A DNA stretch of 64,000 nucleotides from DSXH01 sp964532065 (GTDB lineage: Bacteria > Bacteroidota > Ignavibacteria > Ignavibacteriales > Melioribacteraceae): positions 38,367 through 102,366 of the forward strand of contig CAZHHG010000004.1 of the NCBI GenBank assembly GCA_964532065.1. The letters run 5' to 3'. The notes under the pieces were generated by a model. That model was given only the letters and a program-made list of their open reading frames with translations. It ran no database searches and was not told the origin of the DNA. The position numbers and the translations under genes are program-made. Positions 18,259 through 26,313 of the stretch are shown piece after piece; positions within the stretch are counted from its first letter, which is position 1, and every line of letters starts with the position of its first letter.

Positions 18259-19294
18259 ATTGTCTTCTTTCTAAAGCCAGCATTGTAAGCCGGTAAAGTA
18301 ACTCTTCATAATTAATTCCGGCAGCTGCAGCCGAACGGACAAATCCGGAATCGGGTGAAATATCGGGATTCGGATTAACTTCAATAACGTAAGGAATATT
18401 CCTGCTGTTCAATCTAATATCGACACGGGCATAGTCTCTGCACTCAAGGGCTTTATAAGCATCCATAGCCATCTGCTCGATTTTGATTCTAAGTTTCTTT
18501 TCGAGCGGAGCAGGGCACCTGGGCGTAGTGTGCTTATAATAGATACTATCCGGCGACCATTTAGCCTCGTAAGTAATAATTTTCGGAAGCTCATCGGGCA
18601 ACCCGTCGAAACGGATCTCTGAAATCGGAAGGATCTGATCCCCGAGTATTGCGACATTCAGCTCCCGGCCCTCAATATACTCTTCAATAATTACTTCCTG
18701 TTTGTAAGTAGAGAAGAGGTAATGGAGTCTCTGCTTAAGTGATTCATGATTTTCTACAACAGAGAATTCGGAAATTCCGATACTTGCATCTTCACGTGCA
18801 AGTTTTAGTATTGCCGGGTATCTGAGTAATAATTCTTTTGGAGAAGGAATGTGATTTAATTTTGCGATGTAATGTCTAGGCGTTTTTATTCCATGCGAAT
18901 TCAGTATCTGTTTTGTTCTGGATTTTACAAGGCAATTGCCCAGACAGATCGGATTGTTTCCTGTGAAAGGGATTCCTAAAAGATCAAACAATCCGGCCAC
19001 ATAACTCTCAAGATTCGAAACACCTTCAACCGATTCAACAAAATTGAGTATTACGTCTGGTGAGTAATGGTTTATTTTTTTAATTGCGGAACGGACATCG
19101 CTGTTAACCGGAAGTGTCTCAACGCTTATATAACGCTTCGAAAGGATTTTTTTTATACTATCAATCTGGTTCAGAAAATCGCGCTCGGATAAATCAATAT
19201 TCTGATTTTCGTCAGAGATTTCTTTGCCGAGATAGTTGTTGTAAAAACGGGTCGGCTCATTAAAGCAGATTAATATTTTCCTGTCTATATTCAT
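18236..19294 (-). CDS. ATP-grasp ligase, D-Ala-D-Ala ligase-like (second of pair)
   Basis: A 352-residue ATP-grasp enzyme with the layout of D-alanine-D-alanine ligases: N-terminal domain with the family-like region FVESVEGVSNLESYVAGLFD (about residues 85-104) and GIPFTGNNP, ATP-binding segments EEYIEGRELNVAILG (about 205-219) and the metal-binding EVNPNPD near residue 310. It is a diverged paralogue of the upstream gene, overlapping it by 4 bp. The kamA and GNAT context argues against cell-wall D-Ala-D-Ala synthesis and for ligation involving lysine or beta-lysine; that is inference. Confidence 0.88.
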   Translation of the reverse strand: MNIDRKILICFNEPTRFYNNYLGKEISDENQNIDLSERDFLNQIDSIKKILSKRYISVETLPVNSDVRSAIKKINHYSPDVILNFVESVEGVSNLESYVAGLFDLLGIPFTGNNPICLGNCLVKSRTKQILNSHGIKTPRHYIAKLNHIPSPKELLLRYPAILKLAREDASIGISEFSVVENHESLKQRLHYLFSTYKQEVIIEEYIEGRELNVAILGDQILPISEIRFDGLPDELPKIITYEAKWSPDSIYYKHTTPRCPAPLEKKLRIKIEQMAMDAYKALECRDYARVDIRLNSRNIPYVIEVNPNPDISPDSGFVRSAAAAGINYEELLYRLTMLALERRQYDTQAAI

Positions 19295-20355
19295 ATTAAA
19301 TTATGTCTCTTAGCCGCGGTTAAAAGAACTTTGTTTATCATATCGTTGTAAGTCATTCCGTTTGCACGGGCAGCTTTCGGGAAACACGAATTGTCTTCGG
19401 GCTTTGGTAGAATTCCCGGAAGCGGATTAACTTCGATAATATTCGGTTCACCCTTTGAATCAAGACGAAGATCAATTCTGCTCCAGTCTTTACATCTGAG
19501 AACCCTGTAAGTCTTTAGGGCAACGTCTTTAATCTTTTGTTCAAGTTCCCTGTCGATTTTTGCAGGACAGGTGAAAATATCGAGAGGATTCTCTCTTGTA
19601 TCAACCACCCATTTGGCTTCAAATGAATATATAGGCAGGAGATTACCGGGGAGCTGATCAAAATTAATCTCAACTATCGGAAGTACTTCAGTATCCGAAT
19701 TATTTCCCAATATAGCGACGGTAAACTCTCTTCCGGGTAGAAACTCTTCTATAATAAAGGGCTGATCGTACTCGGCAAGATTTTCCCTCAATCTTACTCT
19801 CAGGTCATCTATATTATTGATATATGATGAATTAAAAATTCCTTTACCCGATCCTTCTGAAACCGGCTTCATCATTACCGGAAATGAGAGATTGAAATCT
19901 TTCAGGTCATCTACACTTTCAGCAAACATAAAACGGGATGTAGGTACCCCGTTATAGGCAAGTACTTCCTTCGTTCTCGATTTATCGAGACATGTAGCAA
20001 GAGTTAACGGATCAGATCCGGTGTAGGGGATTGAAAGCATATCGAGCATAGCCGGTATCTGGGCTTCACGGCTGATTCCGTTTGCGCATTCGGCAACATT
20101 AAAAACAATCTCGGGGCGTAAGCGGCGGAATTTTTCGAAAGCATCTTCGTTCGCTTCTATCATTGTTACATCATGATGGAGTTCGAGAGCGTCTTTGATT
20201 GCGTTTATTGTTTCGATTGTATCCCACTCGGCATAAGTATCGTTGAACTGAGAAGAATTTTTTGATTTAAGAGAGAGTTGTGCGGATTCGAAAGAGGATT
20301 CTTCCGGTTTGACATTATATGTAAGCGCTACTTTTAATTTTTTATTTAGTTCCAA
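19291..20355 (-). CDS. ATP-grasp ligase, D-Ala-D-Ala ligase-like (first of pair)
   Basis: A 354-residue ATP-grasp enzyme, first gene of the four-gene operon. Ddl-like features: FNVAECANGISREAQIPA (about residues 88-105), IPYTGSDPLTLATCLDK, KPVSEGSGKGIF (ATP lysine, about 163-174), EEFLPGREFTVAILG and IEVNPLPG near 310. The start is TTG at 20355, inside a short inverted repeat, with no close Shine-Dalgarno site; AAGGAA lies about 15 bases upstream. No ATG or GTG gives a better N-terminus. Substrates are unknown. Being paired with a paralogue suggests two successive ligations or a heterodimer. Confidence 0.87.
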   Translation of the reverse strand: MELNKKLKVALTYNVKPEESSFESAQLSLKSKNSSQFNDTYAEWDTIETINAIKDALELHHDVTMIEANEDAFEKFRRLRPEIVFNVAECANGISREAQIPAMLDMLSIPYTGSDPLTLATCLDKSRTKEVLAYNGVPTSRFMFAESVDDLKDFNLSFPVMMKPVSEGSGKGIFNSSYINNIDDLRVRLRENLAEYDQPFIIEEFLPGREFTVAILGNNSDTEVLPIVEINFDQLPGNLLPIYSFEAKWVVDTRENPLDIFTCPAKIDRELEQKIKDVALKTYRVLRCKDWSRIDLRLDSKGEPNIIEVNPLPGILPKPEDNSCFPKAARANGMTYNDMINKVLLTAAKRHNLI

Positions 20356-20488
20356 GGAACTGATACAGAATTCCTTCCAATCTTTGCTTACTAATATAAC
20401 TATTAAAAAATTTTTTGCAAGTTCGAGAGCGAAATTTTTTTTTGGTGTGAGATAGAGACGTCGTAAAAAAATTTTGCGGATCTCAGGT
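20356..20488. other. intergenic region between recG and the ATP-grasp/kamA operon
   Basis: No gene seen. It lacks a convincing GC stem with T tract for recG termination. It ends at the inverted repeat AGTTCC-AA-GGAACT (20348-20361), which surrounds the TTG start of the first ATP-grasp gene. A promoter for the operon probably lies here but was not resolved. Confidence 0.4.
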
Positions 20489-22666
20489 TCAGGCGATCTG
20501 TGACATTAGAATGTTGCTCGCGAAATTATCCCGGAGATTTTTTTTGATGACTGAATTTTTATCCTTGTCAAGTGTCGGATCGTCGTTTATAATTTCAAAT
20601 GCTGTCTCTCGTGCGGAAACGAGGAGTTCAAAATCCGAAACAATATTTGCATACTTAAACTCCGGAAGACCGCTCTGCTTTGTTCCGAATATATCGCCTG
20701 TTCCTCTCAGCTTCATATCGACTTCAGCAAGATCAAATCCGCTTGAGTTGCTGATCATCGCATTAAGCCTGATGATTGATTTGTTCCTCTCTATCTGATC
20801 CGGCGAAAGATAATCGAAGTTAAAGTTGAACTGGCCTGTTTTTACAGCCAGATCATCCTTCGTGATTAGTATACAGTAGGCCTGCTTGTCGCTGCGCCCT
20901 ACGCGCCCGCGCAGTTGGTGAAGCTGCGAAAGCCCGAACCGGTGGGCATCGTTAATTACAATTATATTCGCATCGGGCACGTCGATTCCAACCTCGATAA
21001 CAGTGGTCGAAACCAATACATCGTATTTCTTTTCGGCAAATTCGAGCATCACTTTTTCCTTCTGCCGCCAGTTCATCCGGCCGTGTATCAAACCGATTTT
21101 TAATTCTTTCAGATAGCTCTGTTTAAGCTCGTTGTAGTAAGTTTCGGCGGCTTTCAGTTCAAGCTTTTCGGATTCATCAACAAGCGGGTAAACCATGAAC
21201 GTCTGGTATCCCGCACGCGATTTTTCGATTATGAAATCATATACATCAATTAATTTTTTTTCGCCCCGTAGATAAGTTTTAACCGGTTTCCTGTTAAGTG
21301 GCATCTGATCAATAATCGAAACGTCAAGATCGCCGTACAATGTCATCGAAAGTGTTCTCGGGATTGGAGTTGCAGTCATTACTAGTACATCCGGCTGGAT
21401 CCCTTTTCTTATAAGTCTGGAACGCTGAACCACACCGAAACGGTGCTGCTCATCGATAACAACCAGTCCGGGATTGTTGTATTCCACATTCTCTTCGATG
21501 AGCGCATGAGTTCCGATAATTAAATTAACCTCACCCGATTTAATCTGATGCAGAAGTTTTTTCCGATCTGATCTATTCTGTCCTCCTATAAGAAGTCCTG
21601 CTTTTATTCCGAACGGTTCAAGCATTCCGGAAATTCTTTTATAGTGTTGATCGGCGAGTATCTCGGTAGGTGACATAAGAATTGCCTGGTAGCCATTTGA
21701 AATCGCAATAAACACACCTACAAGTGCTACGATCGTTTTACCGCTTCCTACATCCCCTTGCAGAAGCCGGTTCATCGGACGGCCGCTTTCAAGGTCCTTT
21801 CGGATTTCAGAGAGTACTTTTAGCTGCGCGTCAGTCAGCTTGAATGGAATTGAAGCAAGAAATTTTTTTAACGGTCCGATGTGGACTTTAAAAGCGATTC
21901 CGTTCCCTTTGTTCTTTATAAACGATTTCCGGAGAGCAACCATACATTCGAAATAGAATAGCTCTTCGAATTTTATACGTCTCCAGGCAGTTTCAAGAGC
22001 GTCGGTACCGGAAGGGAAGTGAAGGTTTCCTATTGTTGAATTTATATCAGGTAGCCCTTTAGCCTGTATTAAATCCTCCGGAAGGGTTTCCTGTATATTG
22101 CCGGAATAATTTTCTACGGCAAAGTTTATAATTCTCCTAAGACTGAAATCACCAAGGTTTGCAGTCCGCAATTCCTTTGGTACTCGGTAGAATGGAATAA
22201 TTTTACCGGTATGTAAAAAATCCTTCGATTCTTTTTCGGCTAACCTGTCGAAATCCGGATGAACAAACTGAAGATGTCCGTATTTGGTAAGAACCGGTTT
22301 TGCGGAGATTGCATAATAATCACCGGGATTAAATATGTCCTTAAAGTATTTGATACCCTGAAACCAGACACATTCAAAAAATCCGGATCCGTCCTTCATC
22401 TTTAATTTGAAAATCTGTTTTTTACCGTACCTGATTAAATCTTTAGTAACTACTTCACCTATAATTGTCACTTCTCCTTCGTATCCGTCCCGGATAAACT
22501 GAAGTACTTTAACACTGTTCAGAATTGTTGAGCGGTCAAGGTATCTGGAGGGGAAATAAAATAACAAGTCTCTGATTGTATTAATGCCGATTTTGGCAAA
22601 TGATTCCGAACGTTTGGGTCCGACCGATTTCAAATATTGAACGGATTGAGAAAGAATATCGGGCAT
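20489..22666 (-). CDS. recG: ATP-dependent DNA helicase RecG
   Basis: Branch-migration helicase that remodels stalled forks and Holliday junctions. The 725-residue product shows the N-terminal helical and wedge/OB domain (to about 240), Walker A GDVGSGKT (about residues 304-311), the RecG-type DEQHRFG box (about 396) and the helicase C domain with QLRGRVGRSD. The length is slightly above the E. coli protein. Its stop is 133 bp from the ATP-grasp operon start, so the operon downstream may have its own promoter. Confidence 0.96.
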   Translation of the reverse strand: MPDILSQSVQYLKSVGPKRSESFAKIGINTIRDLLFYFPSRYLDRSTILNSVKVLQFIRDGYEGEVTIIGEVVTKDLIRYGKKQIFKLKMKDGSGFFECVWFQGIKYFKDIFNPGDYYAISAKPVLTKYGHLQFVHPDFDRLAEKESKDFLHTGKIIPFYRVPKELRTANLGDFSLRRIINFAVENYSGNIQETLPEDLIQAKGLPDINSTIGNLHFPSGTDALETAWRRIKFEELFYFECMVALRKSFIKNKGNGIAFKVHIGPLKKFLASIPFKLTDAQLKVLSEIRKDLESGRPMNRLLQGDVGSGKTIVALVGVFIAISNGYQAILMSPTEILADQHYKRISGMLEPFGIKAGLLIGGQNRSDRKKLLHQIKSGEVNLIIGTHALIEENVEYNNPGLVVIDEQHRFGVVQRSRLIRKGIQPDVLVMTATPIPRTLSMTLYGDLDVSIIDQMPLNRKPVKTYLRGEKKLIDVYDFIIEKSRAGYQTFMVYPLVDESEKLELKAAETYYNELKQSYLKELKIGLIHGRMNWRQKEKVMLEFAEKKYDVLVSTTVIEVGIDVPDANIIVINDAHRFGLSQLHQLRGRVGRSDKQAYCILITKDDLAVKTGQFNFNFDYLSPDQIERNKSIIRLNAMISNSSGFDLAEVDMKLRGTGDIFGTKQSGLPEFKYANIVSDFELLVSARETAFEIINDDPTLDKDKNSVIKKNLRDNFASNILMSQIA

Positions 22667-22736
22667 ATAGAAATTTTGTTTTGTTTCCGGTTAAATATAA
22701 TAAATTAAACTTAAGGTGGGAAAAGGGAAATGCTGA

Positions 22737-23738
22737 CTAATCAAGTTCGGGTTTCATATCCCGGGTCATGAGTTCGTAGGTTACTTTAATCGGGTCTCTA
22801 TCCTCAAATAAAATTTTATAAACTGCCGAACAGATAGGTGTGGTAATTTTATGTTCCTGCGATAACTGGTGAACCGACCTGCAGGTTTCAACACCTTCGG
22901 CAACCATCTGCATCGATTTGAGCACGTCTTTAAGCTTCTTTCCTTTGCCGATCTGCTCACCCACATAACGGTTACGGCTGTGCTTGCTCATACAAGTAAC
23001 TATCAGGTCCCCCATACCAGAGAGTCCGGAAAAAGTCTCCGGTCTGGCGCCAAGACCTATTCCGAGTCGAGATATCTCGGCTATTCCTCGGGTCATAATT
23101 GCGGCTTTCGTATTATCACCGAATTTTGCGCCGTCAATTATCCCGGCTCCCACAGCAATCACATTTTTAAGAGCGCCGCCGTATTCAACCCCTAATAGAT
23201 CTGTTGATGAATAAACCCGGAAATACGATGTTATAAAAGCAGATTGAATCTGTTTGGCAGTATTTTCATCATTGGACGCTGCAACTACTGCAGTAGGGAT
23301 CTTACGGCTCACTTCTTCGGCATGACTGGGTCCGGAGAGGACTCCTACCTGCGAATCGCTTAAATGCTTAAGTTCACTCTTAATTACCTGGGAGACAGTA
23401 AGTAGAGTCTCCTTTTCAATTCCCTTGGCCACACTTACAAAAGTCGTATTGCTGAAATCGTATCGTTTCATCTGGTGCATTACACCCCGGACAAACTGAG
23501 AAGGGACTGCAATGACGATCATGTGTTTGTTTACAGAACTCTCTTCGAGAGAGTGTTCTATATTTATTTCTTTAGGAATTTTAATACCCGGCAGGTAGAT
23601 TTTATTTTCGCGGGAACGGTGGATTGTCTTAGCGTAATTTTTTTTGTATTCCCATAACGTAACCTGATGACCGTTATGATGAAGAAGAATAGCTAAAGTA
23701 GTGCCCCAGCCGCCGGCTCCGAGAACCGATATTCTCAT
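22737..23738 (-). CDS. gpsA: glycerol-3-phosphate dehydrogenase [NAD(P)+]
   Basis: Makes sn-glycerol 3-phosphate from dihydroxyacetone phosphate for phospholipids. The frame is open further upstream, but the NAD-binding motif GAGGWGTTLA must lie near the N-terminus, so the ATG at 23738 is chosen, giving 333 residues and starting MRISVLG. This also leaves a 7 bp gap to plsY rather than a long overlap. Other motifs: SGPSHAEEV (about 141) and the catalytic-lysine segment GGALKNVIAVGAG (about 186). It pairs with plsY, the next step of phospholipid synthesis. Confidence 0.95.
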   Translation of the reverse strand: MRISVLGAGGWGTTLAILLHHNGHQVTLWEYKKNYAKTIHRSRENKIYLPGIKIPKEINIEHSLEESSVNKHMIVIAVPSQFVRGVMHQMKRYDFSNTTFVSVAKGIEKETLLTVSQVIKSELKHLSDSQVGVLSGPSHAEEVSRKIPTAVVAASNDENTAKQIQSAFITSYFRVYSSTDLLGVEYGGALKNVIAVGAGIIDGAKFGDNTKAAIMTRGIAEISRLGIGLGARPETFSGLSGMGDLIVTCMSKHSRNRYVGEQIGKGKKLKDVLKSMQMVAEGVETCRSVHQLSQEHKITTPICSAVYKILFEDRDPIKVTYELMTRDMKPELD

Positions 23739-23745
23739 AATGAAA

Positions 23746-24408
23746 TTATTTCTTGTTGAACAAAGAGATCTTGCTTTCGCTTCCTTTAATAAGACGGTCG
23801 ATGTTCTTCCTGTGGGTATAAAGAACAAGAAGTACCAATCCAACTACAAAAGGAAGAATAGTCTGATATCCGGGAATTTCGACACCGAAAATATTCTCTC
23901 TTACCACCAGAATTATTGGTAGTGAAACTGCAGCCATCATTGAACCGAGAGAAATGTATCTGGATAGAGTAACTGTAAGAGTAAATACTGCCAGAGCTAA
24001 AAGCATATCAATTGTTATAAGTGTAATAAGGAATCCAAGTGCTGTAGCAATTCCTTTACCGCCTTTGAATCCTGCAAAGACCGTCCAGATGTGTCCAATT
24101 ACTGCTGCAATACCACAAATTATCTGAACCAGAGTGAAATCGTCGAATGGAGTTATGTTACTGAATGGAAAACTATCAAGATATAGACGGGCAACAATTA
24201 CTACAGCGATGGCCCCTTTAAAAGCATCGAGAATGATCGTTAGAACTCCCCATTTCCATCCCAAAACACGGAATACATTTGTACCGCCGGCATTTCCGCT
24301 GCCGTGCTGCCTTATATCAATACCTTTTAATAATTTACTTAGAATTATACTCGTAGGAATAGAACCAACCAGATAGGATAAAACAACTACAAAAATTAAA
24401 TTAAGCAT
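23746..24408 (-). CDS. plsY: glycerol-3-phosphate acyltransferase PlsY
   Basis: Membrane enzyme that transfers acyl from acyl-phosphate to glycerol 3-phosphate. The 220-residue product shows the three conserved motifs: SGNAGGTNVFR (about residues 37-47), the glycine-rich FKGGKGIATALG (about 113-124) and a third loop near 185. Several membrane helices cover most of the length. It lies 7 bp upstream of gpsA, which makes its substrate. Confidence 0.95.
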   Translation of the reverse strand: MLNLIFVVVLSYLVGSIPTSIILSKLLKGIDIRQHGSGNAGGTNVFRVLGWKWGVLTIILDAFKGAIAVVIVARLYLDSFPFSNITPFDDFTLVQIICGIAAVIGHIWTVFAGFKGGKGIATALGFLITLITIDMLLALAVFTLTVTLSRYISLGSMMAAVSLPIILVVRENIFGVEIPGYQTILPFVVGLVLLVLYTHRKNIDRLIKGSESKISLFNKK

Positions 24409-24483
24409 TACTACCGCCTGAAATTTGTCGAAAAATTATACAAAATGTACTTTATAAACAATTAAAAAGAGCACACAGTTCAC

Positions 24484-25158
24484 TCATTTAATAATCCGTT
24501 CGAAGAGTTTGAGATCATCGTCACTGGTTATTTTGAAATTAAAACTCGAACCTTCTACTATTTTTACGTTAAAACCGGCATTATGGACAATCATAGACTC
24601 GTCAGTTCCCAGGAAACCGCTTTTTTCAGCTTTTTTAATCGATTCAATAAAAATATTGTATCTGAATACCTGGGGTGTCTGGACATAATAAATTTTGTTA
24701 CGATCCAAATAAGAATCTACCTCGCTATTGCCTCTAATAAGCGTATCCTTTGCATTGATAGCGACAACAGCACCGCCGGACTCCTTAGCGGCATTGATTG
24801 AGTTCTCTAAAATCTCTTCAGAAAGCAACGGCCTAACGGCATCATGAACAACTATAATATCATCCCCGGAGGCATTTAAGGATTTAACCGCATTAAAAAC
24901 CGAATACTGTCTTTCACTTCCACCTTCAACCGGATCCCGTAGTTTTGTAAAACTGTACCTGATTTTTATTTCGTTTATAAGGGGAAAGAAATCCTTCTGT
25001 GCCGATACAATTATTTCATCGATCAATTTTGATTTTTGAAAAAGATCGATAGTATAAGCAATCAGTTCCTTACCGTTGAACCGGAGATATTGTTTGGGAA
25101 GCGGGCTTGAAGTCCGCAATCCCTTTCCCCCGGACGGTATTATAGCAAAGACTTTCAT
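24484..25158 (-). CDS. ispD: 2-C-methyl-D-erythritol 4-phosphate cytidylyltransferase
   Basis: Third step of the MEP isoprenoid pathway: CTP plus MEP to CDP-ME. The 224-residue product has the nucleotide-binding PSGGKGLR (about residues 8-15), the KQYL segment, VHDAVRPLL (about 104-112) and the DTLIRG region. Its ATG shares two bases with the queA stop (TGATG), so the genes are coupled. Normal length. Confidence 0.94.
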   Translation of the reverse strand: MKVFAIIPSGGKGLRTSSPLPKQYLRFNGKELIAYTIDLFQKSKLIDEIIVSAQKDFFPLINEIKIRYSFTKLRDPVEGGSERQYSVFNAVKSLNASGDDIIVVHDAVRPLLSEEILENSINAAKESGGAVVAINAKDTLIRGNSEVDSYLDRNKIYYVQTPQVFRYNIFIESIKKAEKSGFLGTDESMIVHNAGFNVKIVEGSSFNFKITSDDDLKLFERIIK

Positions 25159-26195
25159 CAGACTATCAGCATGCCATCGCCATAACTTAAAAAGCGATAT
25201 CCTTCTTTCAGAGCTTTCTTATATGCTTTCATAATAAAATCGTAATCGGCAAAAGCAGCGGCAAGCATCAGCAAAGTTGATTCCGGCTGATGGAAATTGG
25301 TGATCAGCCTTTTAGTTATCTTGAAGTCATACTGGGGGAAAATGAATTTATCTGTCCAGCCGAAATTCGGTTTGGAAAATCCTTCGGCAGTAACGCTGCT
25401 TTCAAGAGCACGGCAGGTGCTTGTTCCAACAACAAATACATTTTTCTTTTCATGAAGAGCTTTATTAATAACCTTTGCAGTTTCGTCAGGGACTTCAAAA
25501 AATTCCGAATCCATTTTGTGTTTTGTTAGATCTTCAACTTCAACAGGTCTGAATGTTCCAAGGCCAATGTGAAGAATTACCGGGACAATTTTAGCACCTT
25601 TTTTTTCAATCTTTTTAATAAGAGCATTCGAGAAATGGAGACCTGCTGTAGGAGCGGCAACCGATCCGTCAACTTCAGCAAAAATAGTCTGATAATCATC
25701 CTTATCCTTTGGCGTTGTATCACGTTTAATGTAAGGCGGCAGGGGGGTATGACCAATCTTTTCGATTGCTTTGAATATATCACCGGCGTCCTCGTTAAAA
25801 CGGACAGTCCTGCCTCTGGAGGTTGTGTTATCAATTACCTCGCACCAGAGTTTATCATTAAAATAAATCCGGTTACCTATTCTAACTTTTCTGGCCGGAT
25901 CAACAATTACATCCCAGATATTCTCTTCTTTATTCAGTTCACGAAGAACAAAGACTTCTATTTTGGCATTTGTTCTTTCCTTTTTACCGAATAGGCGTGC
26001 CTGCATCACTTTTGTTTTATTTACAACAATCACATCTCCTTTGTTGATGAATTCAAGAATATCGGAGAATGTTTTATGTTCGATTTCGCCGGTGGCACGA
26101 TTGAGCACCATCATCTTAGCCTTTTCGCGCGGGGAGACCGGGTGTTTGGCAATCGCAGTTTTAGGTAGATTATACTTAAAATCTGATAACTTCAT
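25158..26195 (-). CDS. queA: S-adenosylmethionine:tRNA ribosyltransferase-isomerase
   Basis: Builds epoxyqueuosine in tRNA from preQ1 by transferring the ribosyl part of SAM. The 345-residue product matches the family length, with SPREKAKMMVLNR near the N-terminus, PAPTAGLHF-like AAPTAGLHF (about residue 175), HIGLGTFRPVE (about 199) and the C-terminal NFHQPESTLLML (about 302). A good Shine-Dalgarno site (AAAGGAG) precedes the ATG at 26195. Confidence 0.95.
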   Translation of the reverse strand: MKLSDFKYNLPKTAIAKHPVSPREKAKMMVLNRATGEIEHKTFSDILEFINKGDVIVVNKTKVMQARLFGKKERTNAKIEVFVLRELNKEENIWDVIVDPARKVRIGNRIYFNDKLWCEVIDNTTSRGRTVRFNEDAGDIFKAIEKIGHTPLPPYIKRDTTPKDKDDYQTIFAEVDGSVAAPTAGLHFSNALIKKIEKKGAKIVPVILHIGLGTFRPVEVEDLTKHKMDSEFFEVPDETAKVINKALHEKKNVFVVGTSTCRALESSVTAEGFSKPNFGWTDKFIFPQYDFKITKRLITNFHQPESTLLMLAAAFADYDFIMKAYKKALKEGYRFLSYGDGMLIV

Positions 26196-26274
26196 CTATA
26201 CTCCTTTTTTAATTTCTGATCGATCCGTTAAAACGGAATAGAAGAATCTTTAAAAATTTATTTTAGATTCCTCG

Positions 26275-26298
26275 TCCTCCCGACCGGAGCCGGGAGGA
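26275..26298 (-). terminator. GC-rich hairpin after ppdK
   Basis: Arms TCCTCCCG (26275-26282) and CGGGAGGA (26291-26298) with an eight-base loop lie 15 bp past the ppdK stop. No T run follows on the minus strand, so it may protect the ppdK mRNA 3' end or be a weak terminator rather than a classic one. Confidence 0.4.
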
Positions 26299-26313
26299 TT
26301 CAGAAGAACAGCA

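Noticed and set aside
22737..23843. Longer gpsA frame starting at 23843
   Set aside because: The extra 35 residues overlap plsY and precede the NAD-binding motif, which belongs at the N-terminus; ATG at 23738 is better.
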